A DNA stretch of 64,000 bases from DATJPR01 sp963843525 (GCA_963843525.1 CAWJKM010000002.1:1-64000); one strand, 5' to 3'; positions 25,908-35,021 are shown, counted from the first letter of the stretch. Numbers and translations: made by a program. The notes: a model not told the origin generated them from the sequence alone.

Positions 25908-26063
25908 CGCTACCACGCCGCTTCCTCTACCAGGTTCTACGAACTCGTAGAGTCGTAGACCCGACCAAGAGCATGGCGGGACAGGCTTCTATGGATCGCT
26001 CAATGGCACCGTCGTTGAAATACTTGGACCGGCGCCAGTGCGTGATGCGGCGAAACGTTATGC
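25908..26063 (+). repeat. attC-like cassette junction (CGCTACC ... GTTATGC)
   Basis: The left half pairs with the cassette's own left end at 25095. The right core GTTATGCGCAAGCGCACAC starts the next cassette and has an exact partner at 26813-26830. The centre has a tacgaactcgtag / ctacgagttcgta hairpin. Confidence 0.65.
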
Positions 26064-26091
26064 GCAAGCGCACACCCCTGATCCGACAACC

Positions 26092-26811
26092 ATGAATACA
26101 AGACTTCAAACATTACTTCCTACGGTCGCCTCCATCGCCGTCGGCATCATCCCGGTCTTCATTCTCATCCATTACTTTGGTGTGTCGCGCAAACTCATCA
26201 TCGGTTGGGGCGTTCTCTCATACGTCGTCGGCGTCACAGCTTTCAAATTGCCCGTGTACCATCTCTTCGTTGTCAGGTTGCTCCACGGCAAACTCTCGAA
26301 CGTCTGGCTCAGCGTTTCCCACGGATTTGTCTCAGCGATTTCGGAATTGGGAGCCGCATTTCTCTTCTTTATCCTTGTCGTGCCGGAGCTAACGTTGGCG
26401 GAATTGATCGGATTTGGAATAGCCGCAGGAGCCGTCGAAGCCATCATGTTGCCCTTCATCCAGAATCCGCTCAAGGGAACACCGCTGGAAGAACACTCTT
26501 CGGAAGTCCTTCAACGTTCATCCGCCAATCGGCTGATTCCATGGATGTCAGTATTGGAGCGTGCACTGGCCCTCTTGCCTCACGTTGCCACGCGTGGGCT
26601 GGTCTACATTAGCTTCATTTCTGGCAACATGATTCCGGCTGTGCTGGCGGTCCTGACGTTTGCTTTGATTGACGGGCGGGCGTACTTTGCTCACCTTGAG
26701 AAATGGTCGTTTGACGATATCGGAGTGCTTGTTCAAATCTACCGCGATCTCGCGCTGGTAGGAATTTCTCAGACTCTACTCTTTGCGTTGTTTTACTACT
26801 ATCTGGTGTGA
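26092..26811 (+). CDS. Polytopic membrane protein, possibly YhfC-like
   Basis: ATG 26092 gives 239 residues with about six membrane segments. GFVSAISELGAAFLFF and GFGIAAGAVEAIML place glutamates inside hydrophobic helices, as in YhfC-type putative intramembrane proteases. The assignment is weak and based on this pattern only. Its cassette ends, GTTATGCGCAAGCGCACAC and GTGTGCGCCTGCGCAAAAC, match each other and no other site. Confidence 0.5.
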   Translation: MNTRLQTLLPTVASIAVGIIPVFILIHYFGVSRKLIIGWGVLSYVVGVTAFKLPVYHLFVVRLLHGKLSNVWLSVSHGFVSAISELGAAFLFFILVVPELTLAELIGFGIAAGAVEAIMLPFIQNPLKGTPLEEHSSEVLQRSSANRLIPWMSVLERALALLPHVATRGLVYISFISGNMIPAVLAVLTFALIDGRAYFAHLEKWSFDDIGVLVQIYRDLALVGISQTLLFALFYYYLV

Positions 26812-26823
26812 GTGTGCGCCTGC

Positions 26824-26940
26824 GCAAAACGACCGGCAAACCCCGATAGAAAGCATCGGGGCAGGCCGGCCCGTCCTTCGGACTTAGTCGGAAGGACGAG
26901 GTCTCGTCCCGTTCAAAGTGGAACGGGACGGACGCCCGCC
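26824..26940 (+). repeat. Right core GCAAAAC and multi-hairpin repeat copy C
   Basis: The core is immediately followed by gaccggcaaacc and copy C of the repeat (26833-26940) with its three hairpins. No clean GTTRRRY core follows before the RidA gene. Confidence 0.7.
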
Positions 26941-27066
26941 GATGCGAAGTGCAGGCTGGTTTGGATTTACACAAACGATCCCGCAGAATTGGGGCTTGAC
27001 TTTGTACATAGCAGCTGCCATGCTCATCGAGATTTGAGATTTGCACACCAACCCAATGGAGGTTCT

Positions 27067-27447
27067 ATGAGTATCGTACCAATTACATCCGGACTTCCCC
27101 ATTCTCCTGCCGTGTATTCACAGGCAGTCCGCGTCGGCAATCTTGTCTTTGTTGCCGGCCAAACGGGGGTCGATTTTACCACGTCCAAGCTCGCTGACGA
27201 CTTTCAAACACAAGCGCGTCAAGCTTTCGAAAATCTTTCAATAGTGCTTCGAGCTTCAAATTCCAGCCTCGACAAGGTTGTAAAAACAACCGTATGGCTA
27301 AAAGATGCAGCACATTTTGATATTGTGAACAAACTCTACGCTGAGTATTTTCCGAAGAACGCACCAACTCGCTCAACGCCGATAGTAAGTTTGCCCAAAC
27401 CGGAATTGCAAATCTCAATCGAGGCAATCGCGGTAACAAATGATTGA
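27067..27447 (+). CDS. RidA-family protein (reactive intermediate/enamine deaminase)
   Basis: ATG 27067 (RBS ggaggttc) gives 126 residues with typical Rid features: YSQAVRVGNLVFVAGQTG, QARQAFENLSIVLRASNSS, VVKTTVWLKDAAHF and YFPKNAPTRSTPIVS then IEAIAV. The conserved Arg in PTRST and Glu in IEAIA fit the RidA active site, which hydrolyses reactive enamines and imines made by PLP enzymes. It would be a trimer in the cytoplasm. It is flanked by repeat copies C and D. Confidence 0.9.
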   Translation: MSIVPITSGLPHSPAVYSQAVRVGNLVFVAGQTGVDFTTSKLADDFQTQARQAFENLSIVLRASNSSLDKVVKTTVWLKDAAHFDIVNKLYAEYFPKNAPTRSTPIVSLPKPELQISIEAIAVTND

Positions 27448-27494
27448 ACTTCTATCAAAGACAATATTGGAGATGGGCACAGCAGCAAACATAC

Positions 27495-27630
27495 GGCAAC
27501 CCCCGATAGAAAGCATCGGGGCAGGCCGGCCCGTCCTTCGGACTTAGTCGAAAGGACGAGGTCTCGTCCCGTTCAAAGTGGAACGGGACGGACGCCCGCC
27601 ATAAGGTGCAGCATGGCGGGTAAACTCGCA
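27495..27630 (+). repeat. Multi-hairpin repeat, copy D
   Basis: This near-identical match to copy B includes the fourth hairpin (cccgccataaggtgc / atggcgggt). It is followed by ctcgctccatcccgc and tttgcgggacagcgg, another stem, before a degenerate GTTCGCT core near 27750. Confidence 0.8.
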
Positions 27631-27806
27631 CATTGGATAGACGATGTTGAAACGAGGTTTGGCTTAGTGTAAAGTTCTCGCTCCATCCCGCTTCCGCCTC
27701 CGCAAACGACGCGCCGACGGACAAGTTTGCGGGACAGCGGTTTGCCGGAACGTTCGCTGAAAGGCGCGCAAGTGGGTTCTGTTGGAGGGCCCAAAGTGAG
27801 TCGACG

Positions 27807-28955
27807 ATGACAATGAAACCTTTCGAAATCCATATCCCCCAGCCGGTGTTGATTGATCTCCGTGAGCGCATCAAGAAGACACGCTGGCCGGATGAGCAGA
27901 CGGGTTCTGCCTGGACCTTTGGCGCGAGTCTATCCTACATGAAAGAACTTGCCGACTATTGGCAGAAGGAATTCGACTGGAGAAAAACCGAGAGTAACAT
28001 CAACCAGTACCCGAATTTTGTGGCGGAGATCGAAGGATACAAAATCCATTTCCTTCACATTCGGGGTGAAGGAAAGGCTTCTCGTCCGTTGATGCTTCTC
28101 CACGGTTGGCCGGGCTCTTTTCTTGAGATGATGAAACTCATCCCCCTCCTGTCACACAATGTCGATATGACGTTTGACCTCGTTATCCCTTCCTTGCCAG
28201 GGTATGGTTTTTCACAAAAGGTCACGACACCGGGATGCGGCGTCCAATTCATGGCTGAGCTATTCAAGTTGCTCATGGAGTCATTGGGCTACAAGACGTT
28301 CGGAATCCATGGCGGGGATTTTGGATCCGGAGTGGGAACAGCGTTGGCTCTGAAATATCCGGATAATGTTGTCGGGTTGCATCTGAACAATATCGAAGGA
28401 TATTACAAACCTTTTCTTCCCGAAGGGGCAAGCCTCAGTCATGAGGAAACGCAATTTGAGCAACAAGCCGAAGTATGGTACGACAGGGAGGGAGCGTACT
28501 CTCACCAGCAACGGACCAAGCCGCTCACGCTCGCATATGGGTTGAACGATTCACCTGTCGGGTTGTGCGCCTGGATTATCGAGAAGTTCTATGGTTGGTC
28601 AGACTGCAAGGGAAACATCGAAAGCGTTTTCACCAAAGATGAACTCCTGTCAAACGTCACACTTTATTGGGTCACCGAGACTGTCCATTCATCATTCCGG
28701 CTGTACCACGAAAGCCGCAAGGCTCCTCTGCATTTCGAACAAGGGGACTTTGTCAGAGTGCCGGTTGGCGTCGTCCGTTTTCCCTTCGAAGATGCATTTC
28801 CGCCTCGAAGGTATATCGAAAGAGGGTACAACGTCCAGCGTTGGACCGAGATGCCGGCTGGGGGACACTTTGCATCCATGGAGCAGCCAGAGTTGTTGGC
28901 CAGAGATATTGTTGAGTTCTTTCGTTACCTCGATAACGCCGCGCCCTTCAGCTAA
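27807..28955 (+). CDS. Epoxide hydrolase (EHN-domain alpha/beta hydrolase)
   Basis: The 382-residue protein has the N-terminal EHN domain (IPQPVLIDLRERIKKTRWPD, about 10-29; FDWRKTE) followed by the hydrolase fold. HGWPGS is at 99-104 (oxyanion region), the nucleophile is in GIHGGDFGSG (D171), and the catalytic His is in GGHFASMEQPE near 355. It hydrolyses epoxides to diols through an ester intermediate. The length fits the juvenile-hormone/microsomal epoxide hydrolase type. Substrate unknown. Confidence 0.9.
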   Translation: MTMKPFEIHIPQPVLIDLRERIKKTRWPDEQTGSAWTFGASLSYMKELADYWQKEFDWRKTESNINQYPNFVAEIEGYKIHFLHIRGEGKASRPLMLLHGWPGSFLEMMKLIPLLSHNVDMTFDLVIPSLPGYGFSQKVTTPGCGVQFMAELFKLLMESLGYKTFGIHGGDFGSGVGTALALKYPDNVVGLHLNNIEGYYKPFLPEGASLSHEETQFEQQAEVWYDREGAYSHQQRTKPLTLAYGLNDSPVGLCAWIIEKFYGWSDCKGNIESVFTKDELLSNVTLYWVTETVHSSFRLYHESRKAPLHFEQGDFVRVPVGVVRFPFEDAFPPRRYIERGYNVQRWTEMPAGGHFASMEQPELLARDIVEFFRYLDNAAPFS

Positions 28956-28959
28956 CACG

Positions 28960-29030
28960 CCACACCACGTCCCGCCAAACAGATTGGCGGGCAGGCCCGC
29001 CATGAAGCGGCGGGATCTTCGACAATTAAA
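28960..29030 (+). repeat. Hairpin pair at cassette boundary
   Basis: cccgccaaacagattggcggg and cccgccatgaagcggcggg hairpins precede gatcttcgacaattaaag, the start of the dispersed block seen at 10911 and 20748. The upstream cttcagctaacacgccac recalls 18145-18160. Confidence 0.5.
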
Positions 29031-29051
29031 GAAGAACAATTCAAGGCCAGT

Positions 29052-29420
29052 ATGAGCACGCACGATCAGCGCATCGCCCAAATGACCTTCGCCTCGGTCT
29101 ATCCAATGTATGTCGCAAAAGTGAAGAGGAAAGGCAGGACGGAGAAAGAACTGCATCAGGTCATCGAGTGGTTAACAGGCTTCGATAACAAAAAGCTGCA
29201 GGGACTGATGAAGGCAAATGTGACCTTTGAAACATTCTTCCGGCAGGCTTCGCTGAACCCCAACGCACGCCTTATCACCGGAGTGATCTGCGGATATCGT
29301 GTGGAGGACATCAAGGATCCTTTGACTCAGCAGGTCAGGTATTTGGATAAGCTGGTGGACGAGCTGGCAAAAGGCAGGAAAATGGAGAAGATCCTGCGCG
29401 GCTCGCAGGATGATGGCTGA
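29052..29420 (+). CDS. DUF2200 family protein, copy 1
   Basis: The 122-residue protein carries the DUF2200 signature RIAQMTFASVYPMYVAKV, GRTEKELHQVIEWLTGF, TFETFFRQASLNPNA and ITGVICGYRVEDI, then QQVRYLDKLVDELAKG. Function of the family is unknown. A second copy, over 90 percent similar by eye, is at 33538. The short leader (acaattcaaggccagt) is also shared. Confidence 0.9.
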   Translation: MSTHDQRIAQMTFASVYPMYVAKVKRKGRTEKELHQVIEWLTGFDNKKLQGLMKANVTFETFFRQASLNPNARLITGVICGYRVEDIKDPLTQQVRYLDKLVDELAKGRKMEKILRGSQDDG

Positions 29421-29521
29421 TTAGGCCCGAGTTGAAATCGATCGCATCGTCGCTGGATATTCGACATACCTTCGCACGAACCTCCGGGCGCTGCGTGCCA
29501 TGAATTCAGTCAAACTTCGTC

Positions 29522-29572
29522 TGTAGGCGTTGTCGATTCGGTGTTTCATGGAACGACTATTTGGTGAAGCAA
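29522..29572 (+). repeat. Leader element of reductase-like cassette, copy 2
   Basis: taggcgttgtcgattcgg, then gaacgactatttggtgaagc. It is the same stem-forming element as at 24377 and 30297. Confidence 0.7.
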
Positions 29573-29606
29573 TTACCGCAAATCTATAACAGAAGAGAGA
29601 AATATC

Positions 29607-30200
29607 ATGAGGACAATAGTCGTTATATCAATGATTACATTGGATGGAGTAATGCAAGCCCCCGGAGGGCCGAAGGAAGATACATCAGGCGGTTTCAGAT
29701 ATGGCGGTTGGTCTGCACCCTATTCTGACGAAGCTCTCGGCGGGGTCATGGAAAAACAGATGCAGCCTGCAGAGTATCTTCTGGGGAGGAAAACGTTTGC
29801 GACTTGGGCTCGCTTCTGGCCTGAACATGCAGACGCCTGGCCAGGGATCAATGATGGCACAAAATACGTCGTGTCCAAGACCATCAAAAAATCGGGTTGG
29901 AAGAATTCAGTGTTTCTGAAAAGCCTGGCGGAGATCAAGAAGCTCAAAACGGCACAAGGTCCTGACATTCACGTTTGGGGAAGCAGTAAGCTCATTCAGC
30001 TGCTGTTAAAGAATGACTTAGTCGACGAACTCTGGCTCCAAATTCACCCGTTGACTCTTGGGAAAGGAAAGAAACTGTTTGACAATGGGACGATTCCAAC
30101 AGCATTTACACTAACAGAGAGTTTGGCGACACCCAGCGGAGTGATAGTTGCCTACTACAGGCGCGCTGGACAAGTCAAGACGGGTACTATTGGATCGTAA
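29607..30200 (+). CDS. Dihydrofolate-reductase-like protein (RibD C-terminal family), copy 1
   Basis: The 197-residue protein starts VVISMITLDGVMQAPGGP, the typical first strand and helix of YwjB/YyaP-type RibD_C proteins. LLGRKTFATWARFWP, KYVVSKTIKKSGWKNSVFL, HVWGSSKLIQLLLKNDLVDEL and LGKGKKLFDNG follow. These proteins bind NADPH in a DHFR-like fold; the substrate is unknown. It is about 75 percent identical by eye to the next gene, so the pair is a tandem duplication with shared leaders. Confidence 0.9.
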   Translation: MRTIVVISMITLDGVMQAPGGPKEDTSGGFRYGGWSAPYSDEALGGVMEKQMQPAEYLLGRKTFATWARFWPEHADAWPGINDGTKYVVSKTIKKSGWKNSVFLKSLAEIKKLKTAQGPDIHVWGSSKLIQLLLKNDLVDELWLQIHPLTLGKGKKLFDNGTIPTAFTLTESLATPSGVIVAYYRRAGQVKTGTIGS

Positions 30201-30296
30201 CTACCATCTCTCGAACAGCGGTGTGGCGTCGCAGGGAGAACGTCCCCCGCACTGTTTTGGGACTACGGAGCCGGTGGAAAACAGACTTCCGAACCT

Positions 30297-30353
30297 CCTG
30301 TGCTTGCGTTGTCGATTCTCTGTTTCATCAAACGACTATTTGGTGTAAGCAAG
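30297..30353 (+). repeat. Leader element of reductase-like cassette, copy 3
   Basis: tgcttgcgttgtcgattc, then catcaaacgactatttgg and tgtaagcaag. It resembles copy 1 at 24377 most closely. Confidence 0.7.
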
Positions 30354-30386
30354 TATCATAAAACAATATGGCAGGAGAGAACGATT

Positions 30387-30971
30387 ATGAGAAGGATAAT
30401 CGTTTCGTCATTTATTACTTTAGACGGAGTAATTCAAGCACCTGGTGGATCTGAGGAAGACTTCAAATATGGCGGTTGGAGCGCACCGTATTATGATGAA
30501 GTTGTTGATAAGGTCGCGGAGGAAAAAAAGAAGCAGCCTGCAGATCTTCTTTTGGGGAGAAAGACATTTGAGATTTTTGCCTCTTACTGGCCCGAACATG
30601 CAGACATTTGGCCGGGTGTCAATGATGCCACAAAATACGTCATGAGTCATACTCTGAACAAATCAGATTGGAAAAACTCGGTCTTCCTTAAAAGCGTCGA
30701 TGATATCAAAAAGCTCAAAGATTCAAAAGGCCTCGACCTCCAGGTTCACGGCAGTGGTCAGCTCATCCAGCTGCTCCTTAAGCACGACTTGGTGGACGAA
30801 CTCTGGCTCTTAATTCACCCATTGACGCTTGGTACAGGGAAGAAGTTGTTTGACAATGGCACCATCCCGGCAGCTTTTACATTGGCGGAGAGTCTGGCTG
30901 CGCCAAGCGGAGTGATTATTGCCAATTACAAGCGAGCTGGAGAAGTGAAGAAAGGTACTATTGGATCTTGA
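30387..30971 (+). CDS. Dihydrofolate-reductase-like protein (RibD C-terminal family), copy 2
   Basis: ATG 30387 (RBS caggagaga) gives 194 residues parallel to the gene just upstream: SSFITLDGVIQAPGGSEED, YGGWSAPYYDEVV, LLGRKTFEIFASYWPEHAD, SDWKNSVFLKSVDDIKKL, VHGSGQLIQLLLKHDLVDE. It has a one-codon-block deletion after the APGG motif compared with copy 1. A role in NADPH-dependent reduction is inferred from the family. Confidence 0.9.
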   Translation: MRRIIVSSFITLDGVIQAPGGSEEDFKYGGWSAPYYDEVVDKVAEEKKKQPADLLLGRKTFEIFASYWPEHADIWPGVNDATKYVMSHTLNKSDWKNSVFLKSVDDIKKLKDSKGLDLQVHGSGQLIQLLLKHDLVDELWLLIHPLTLGTGKKLFDNGTIPAAFTLAESLAAPSGVIIANYKRAGEVKKGTIGS

Positions 30972-31182
30972 GAAGAAATACAATGAGACAAAATTGTTTG
31001 TTTCACGGTGTAACGCCTCTTCAGAGCTTGCCAGAGCCGACGACGAACCAGGAAGAATGTCACGAAGTAACTTTACGCAACGCAACGGCCTCGACAAAGC
31101 GCGTCGGCGCAGGCGTGTTGCCTAAACTCTAGTCGCCACCCGCACACATCGGTGCCGGGGTGCTCATCCATCAAGGTGATCG

Positions 31183-31728
31183 ATGCTACCAGTGTCCCAG
31201 CGACCCATTGATGTGAGATTCTTCCTGCTGTTTATTCCGATTGCCTATTTCACCTATCTGTTTCACGAGTTTGGACATTGGAGTGTCGGGGAGATGCTCG
31301 GCAATCGGATGGTCTACAGCATGAATTTGGTCTGGGCCCGGGACGGCCACTATCTCGATGCGAGCCATGATTTGTTTGTCAGCCTCGGCGGTCCGGGATT
31401 CAGTCTGCTCCAGGCCATAGTTGCTCTTCTGGTCATCGAGAAGTTCCGACTGCTCTACGCCTATCCCTTTGCGTTCTTCCCGATGTTCAATCGGTTCTTC
31501 TCCGACCTCTTCGGGGGCTTCAGCAAACAGGATGAAGCGAGGATCGCCCTTCTCCTGGGCACGGGAACGTATCTCGTGGCAATCATCGTGCTTGGCCTCC
31601 TGCTGCTGATCGTCATCCGGTGCAGCTACCGACTGAACATCGGAGCAAAGACTAACGGCTACATTGTCACTGTCTGTACCGTTTGCCAACTTCTGGTAAT
31701 AGGCACCTACCAATTCTTCAAGCTCTAG
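31183..31728 (+). CDS. Putative M50-like membrane metallopeptidase
   Basis: The 181-residue protein has about four hydrophobic segments. The first, FFLLFIPIAYFTYLFHEFGHW, ends in HEFGH, a proper HExxH zinc motif placed inside the membrane as in site-2 proteases. SLGGPGFS follows at about residue 68. The usual C-terminal NxxPxxxxDG motif is not clear. It may be a short M50 relative or a non-catalytic homologue. It lies in a cassette-like unit between hairpin elements. Confidence 0.55.
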   Translation: MLPVSQRPIDVRFFLLFIPIAYFTYLFHEFGHWSVGEMLGNRMVYSMNLVWARDGHYLDASHDLFVSLGGPGFSLLQAIVALLVIEKFRLLYAYPFAFFPMFNRFFSDLFGGFSKQDEARIALLLGTGTYLVAIIVLGLLLLIVIRCSYRLNIGAKTNGYIVTVCTVCQLLVIGTYQFFKL

Positions 31729-31849
31729 GTACGCGCCTGGCACGACAGCCGTAGCACCGGGCAAAGTTGTTGCCGTTTGTACGGTCTGCTCTGGGTACCT
31801 GGCTTATCGGACCTGCTCTGAATACTATTGAGCGAAGCCGGAGCTGATA

Positions 31850-33400
31850 ATGAACGATGTACAACTGAAGACTCCCCGCGTGCCGTGGTCCCGACTCGAC
31901 CTGGCCGTACTGCTGATTCCCGCCATCCTCAAGGTAACGCTGCACCTGTTGACCCACCAGGGATTCGGGTTCTTCAGTGACGAGTTCTACTACATCGCTT
32001 GCAGCAACAAGCTTGACTGGGGTTATGTCGATCACCCTCCGCTCTCGATCCTGCTGCTTCGTATCGACCGTTGGCTCCTGGGCGACTCTCTCTTCTCGAT
32101 CAGACTGCTGCCCGCTTTGGCCGGGGGTGCGACAGTCCTCTTGACCGGACTCCTTGCCAGGAGGCTGGGAGCCGGAAGATTCGGTCAGCTGCTCGCGCAG
32201 GTGTGTGTCCTGGTCGCCCCGGTCTATCTTGGAACCTGCCACATCTTCTCCATGAACTCGCTCGATCTGGTCTTCTGGCTCGCTGCCATGTACATTGTCG
32301 TCATGATTTTGAACGGGGGAGACCCGCGGCTTTGGATCGCCTTCGGCCTCGTCACCGGATTGGGTTTGCAGAACAAGATCATCCTTCTTCTTCTGGGCTG
32401 CGGAGTGGTTACCGGCCTGATTCTCACCAAACAACGGCGCCAGTTGCTGAGCAAGTGGTTCTGGCTTGGAGGCGCACTGGCCGCCTTGATCTTCTTGCCG
32501 TACGTCCTTTGGCAGATACCGAACGGCTGGCCGACTCTTGAGTTCATGGAGAACGCTCGTGTCCACAAGATGGTCAGGCTTTCCTTCCCCGGCTATTCTT
32601 TCGAGCAGATCCTGCAGATGCATCCCTTCACCTTCCCCGTCTGGTTTTGCGGGCTCTGCGTGCTCGTCTTCTCGAAAGCATTTCGAAAGTATCAGGCGCT
32701 CGGATGGTGCTACCTGGCGGTTCTCATTCTCTTCGTCGTGACCGGCGGCAAAGCGTACTACCTTGCTCCCGCCTACACGATGCTCTTTGCATTCGGCTCC
32801 GTCTGGATGGAGCGGAAGTTATCGGGCAAAGCCGCCCGGGCGGCCTTGATGATGCTGATCGTCGCCGGTGGACTGATCACTCTTCCTGTCGTCCTGCCTC
32901 TCTTCCCCGTCGAATCCCATATTCGCTACTCGGCGGCACTCGGGGTGAAGCCTGATGCGGGAGGTGAGCGTCATTCCGTTGGCAGGCTCTCCCAGTATTT
33001 CGCATCGATGTTCGGCTGGGAGAGGTTCGTTGGCGAAATCGCCCGCGTTTACCAGTTGCTGCCCCCCGCCGACCGCGCGAAATGCGGAATCGTTTGCATG
33101 GACTATCACCAGGCGGGCGCCATCGACTTCCTTGGGAAGCGGTACGGGTTGCCCAACGCCGCGTCCGGGCACAACAATTACTGGCTATGGGGACCGCAGT
33201 GCACAGGCGAGGTTGCAATAATCGTCAGCCGCGGAATCGGGGACCTATCGAAGGCGTTTGAAGAGGTGTCCCAGTACGGCTTTATTCACGACGACACGGG
33301 ATACGTTCAACCGTCCGAGAACGACCTCTCCGTGTTCGTCGTCCGCAAGCCGAAAATGCCGATGAGCGTCCTTTGGGCTGCGGCCAAGCACTACGACTGA
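31850..33400 (+). CDS. Glycosyltransferase family 39-like membrane protein (ArnT/PMT type)
   Basis: The 516-residue protein has about eleven membrane helices. The first loop has FFSDEFYYIACSNKLDWGYV with Asp-Glu and VDHPPLS, the acidic pair and PPL motif of GT-C enzymes (PMT_2). The C-terminal 130 residues are soluble (PPADRAKCGIVCMDYHQAGA...NNYWLWG). It likely transfers a sugar from a polyprenyl-phosphate donor on the periplasmic side. It is longer than most cassette genes and has no clear core on either side. Confidence 0.9.
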   Translation: MNDVQLKTPRVPWSRLDLAVLLIPAILKVTLHLLTHQGFGFFSDEFYYIACSNKLDWGYVDHPPLSILLLRIDRWLLGDSLFSIRLLPALAGGATVLLTGLLARRLGAGRFGQLLAQVCVLVAPVYLGTCHIFSMNSLDLVFWLAAMYIVVMILNGGDPRLWIAFGLVTGLGLQNKIILLLLGCGVVTGLILTKQRRQLLSKWFWLGGALAALIFLPYVLWQIPNGWPTLEFMENARVHKMVRLSFPGYSFEQILQMHPFTFPVWFCGLCVLVFSKAFRKYQALGWCYLAVLILFVVTGGKAYYLAPAYTMLFAFGSVWMERKLSGKAARAALMMLIVAGGLITLPVVLPLFPVESHIRYSAALGVKPDAGGERHSVGRLSQYFASMFGWERFVGEIARVYQLLPPADRAKCGIVCMDYHQAGAIDFLGKRYGLPNAASGHNNYWLWGPQCTGEVAIIVSRGIGDLSKAFEEVSQYGFIHDDTGYVQPSENDLSVFVVRKPKMPMSVLWAAAKHYD

Positions 33401-33537
33401 TCTGCGTCTTCTGAAGCCCCGGCACCCGCTTCGTCCTCACGTGGCGAAACGCCGAGTACTCCGATGCTAGAGTAGAAAGTCAGTGCGATTCTTTCGTTCT
33501 TCCTTAAGAAGAGATAGAACAACAATTCAAGGGCAGC

Positions 33538-33894
33538 ATGAGCACGCACGATCAACGCATCGCACAAATGACCTTCGCCTCGGTCTATCCTATGTATGTC
33601 GCAAAAGTGAAGAGGAAAGGCAGGACGGAGAAAGAACTGCATCAGGTCATCAAGTGGTTAACAGGCTTCGATGGCAAAAAGCTGCAGGGACTGATGAAGG
33701 CAAATGTGACCTTTGAAACGTTCTTTCAGCAAGCTTCGCTGAACCCCAATGCACACCTTATCACCGGAGTAATCTGTGGCTATCGTGTGGAGGAAATCGA
33801 GAATCCTCTGACCCAGCAGGTCAGGTATTTGGATAAGCTGGTCGATGAGTTGGCGAAAGGGAGGGCCATGGAGAAGATTCTGCGCGGATCGTAG
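33538..33894 (+). CDS. DUF2200 family protein, copy 2
   Basis: The 118-residue near-copy of the protein at 29052 has TFASVYPMYVAKVKRKGRTE, a WLTGFDGKKLQGLMKANV box and CGYRVEEIENPLTQ. Differences are scattered substitutions, not indels, apart from four residues at the C-terminus. Both genes are in the same orientation about 4.1 kb apart, with the two reductase-like genes between them. Confidence 0.9.
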   Translation: MSTHDQRIAQMTFASVYPMYVAKVKRKGRTEKELHQVIKWLTGFDGKKLQGLMKANVTFETFFQQASLNPNAHLITGVICGYRVEEIENPLTQQVRYLDKLVDELAKGRAMEKILRGS

Positions 33895-34158
33895 AGTGTT
33901 GGCGCGCTTCGTTGCTCCGCCGCAACGAGGTGTGGGCAGGTAGACTCGTCGGAACAGAGAACTCTGTTCAGGAGGAGACACTTTCTGATTTCCATGAAAA
34001 AGGCCATCGAATCCAATATCCATAGACAAGGATCAATCAGGGGTTACATAGACCCAAACACGTAGTCCGAATTGTTGTTCGGGCGGGCCCGCAACGGCGG
34101 TTTGCGTGAGCTGTTATGCGCCACCGTAGTGGCAAATATCAAGAAAGGAAACAGTTCT
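33895..34158. other. Inter-cassette region with GTTATGC core
   Basis: There is no gene in this gap. gttgctccgccgcaacg and gaacagagaactctgttc form short hairpins. A GTTATGC core lies at 34113-34119 and starts the cupin cassette (gccaccgtagtggc follows). A possible remnant around 33990 is not identified. Confidence 0.45.
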
Positions 34159-34506
34159 GTGATATCATCCAAGTGGCCAGAATTCGTTCGTGCACTTCCT
34201 GAGGCTGACTTGCCGTTCGACGGACTCCGAGGGTGGCTTCTGCAAAGCGAGTCGGGCCAGGTGTTGTTCATGGAAGCCGACGTTGAAGTGATCGTTCCTC
34301 AACACTCTCACGGCAATCAATGGGGCGTGGTGATTGACGGGAAGATCGACCTGACGATCGGGGAGGAGACCCGCACGTATGCGAGCGGCGAAACGTACGT
34401 CATTCCAAACGGGACTCCGCATAGCGCACGGATTCATCCCGGCTTTCGTGCGATTGACTATTTCGTCGATCCTGCACGCTATCGGGCTCGCTCGCATAAG
34501 GGATGA
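34159..34506 (+). CDS. Cupin-domain protein
   Basis: A GTG start at 34159 with RBS aaaggaaac gives 115 residues. The cupin motif 1 is PQHSHGNQWGVVIDGKIDL (two His, then Glu replaced by Gln) and motif 2 is TYVIPNGTPHSARIHPGF. It is a small beta-barrel protein, probably metal-binding, enzyme or sensor. The DinB-like gene begins 30 bases after it, so these form a two-gene cassette. Confidence 0.8.
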   Translation: MISSKWPEFVRALPEADLPFDGLRGWLLQSESGQVLFMEADVEVIVPQHSHGNQWGVVIDGKIDLTIGEETRTYASGETYVIPNGTPHSARIHPGFRAIDYFVDPARYRARSHKG

Positions 34507-34536
34507 CAGGTGATCCACCACCGAAAGGGAAATCGC

Positions 34537-34986
34537 ATGGTCATGCTCAGTAGTATCCTGGCGACTCTTTATGAACGAGACCTCCGGAAACTGATCGAAG
34601 AAGTCAACTTGTTCAACGATGAAGAACACCTTTGGAGAACTCACGGCTCGATGAAGAATTCCAGCGGCAATCTTGTGCTGCATATCATCGGGGGGATGAA
34701 CCATTTCTTCGGGGCAACGCTTGCACGGACCGGCTACGTTCGCAATCGCGACCAGGAATTCGCCAGGAAAGGGATAAAGAGGGAAGAACTCGTGAAAGAG
34801 CTGGAAGAGCTGATCCCCATGATGACCAAAACGATAGGCGCTCTGAGTCAGGAGCAGTTGGACGCCGACTTCCCGCTGCAGTTTGACAATATGCAGACTT
34901 CGACAAGCTATGTCGTGGTTCGCCTCCTGGCGCATCTCAATTATCATCTCGGGCAGATCAATTATCTCCGTCGTACATTGGAATGA
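34537..34986 (+). CDS. DinB-like protein (DUF1572 type)
   Basis: ATG 34537 (RBS cgaaaggga is further upstream) gives 149 residues, a four-helix bundle: SSILATLYERDLRKLIEEV, NLVLHIIGGMNHFFGATLA and VVRLLAHLNYHLGQINYLR. Three His residues in the H...NH...HLNYHLGQ pattern fit the DinB metal site. DinB-like proteins include bacillithiol- and mycothiol-dependent S-transferases. Cofactor and substrate unknown. Confidence 0.8.
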   Translation: MVMLSSILATLYERDLRKLIEEVNLFNDEEHLWRTHGSMKNSSGNLVLHIIGGMNHFFGATLARTGYVRNRDQEFARKGIKREELVKELEELIPMMTKTIGALSQEQLDADFPLQFDNMQTSTSYVVVRLLAHLNYHLGQINYLRRTLE

Positions 34987-35021
34987 CTCGCCAACAAGCC
35001 TCCTTGTGCAAGAGGAGCATC

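Noticed and set aside
26615..27046. Minus-strand frames across repeat copies giving a recurring peptide (ASVPFHFERDETSSFRLS)
   Set aside because: The same peptide appears at every repeat copy (also 11.5, 19.9, 27.5 and 35.2 kb). It is the translation of the hairpin repeat, without RBS or family.
7739..28955. CRISPR array
   Set aside because: Repeats are long, structured, unequal and separated by whole genes; no short direct repeats with spacers and no cas genes.
31718..32623. 300-residue minus-strand frame over the glycosyltransferase
   Set aside because: Composition (many Q, E, D, R) is the antisense of membrane helices; the plus-strand gene is clear.
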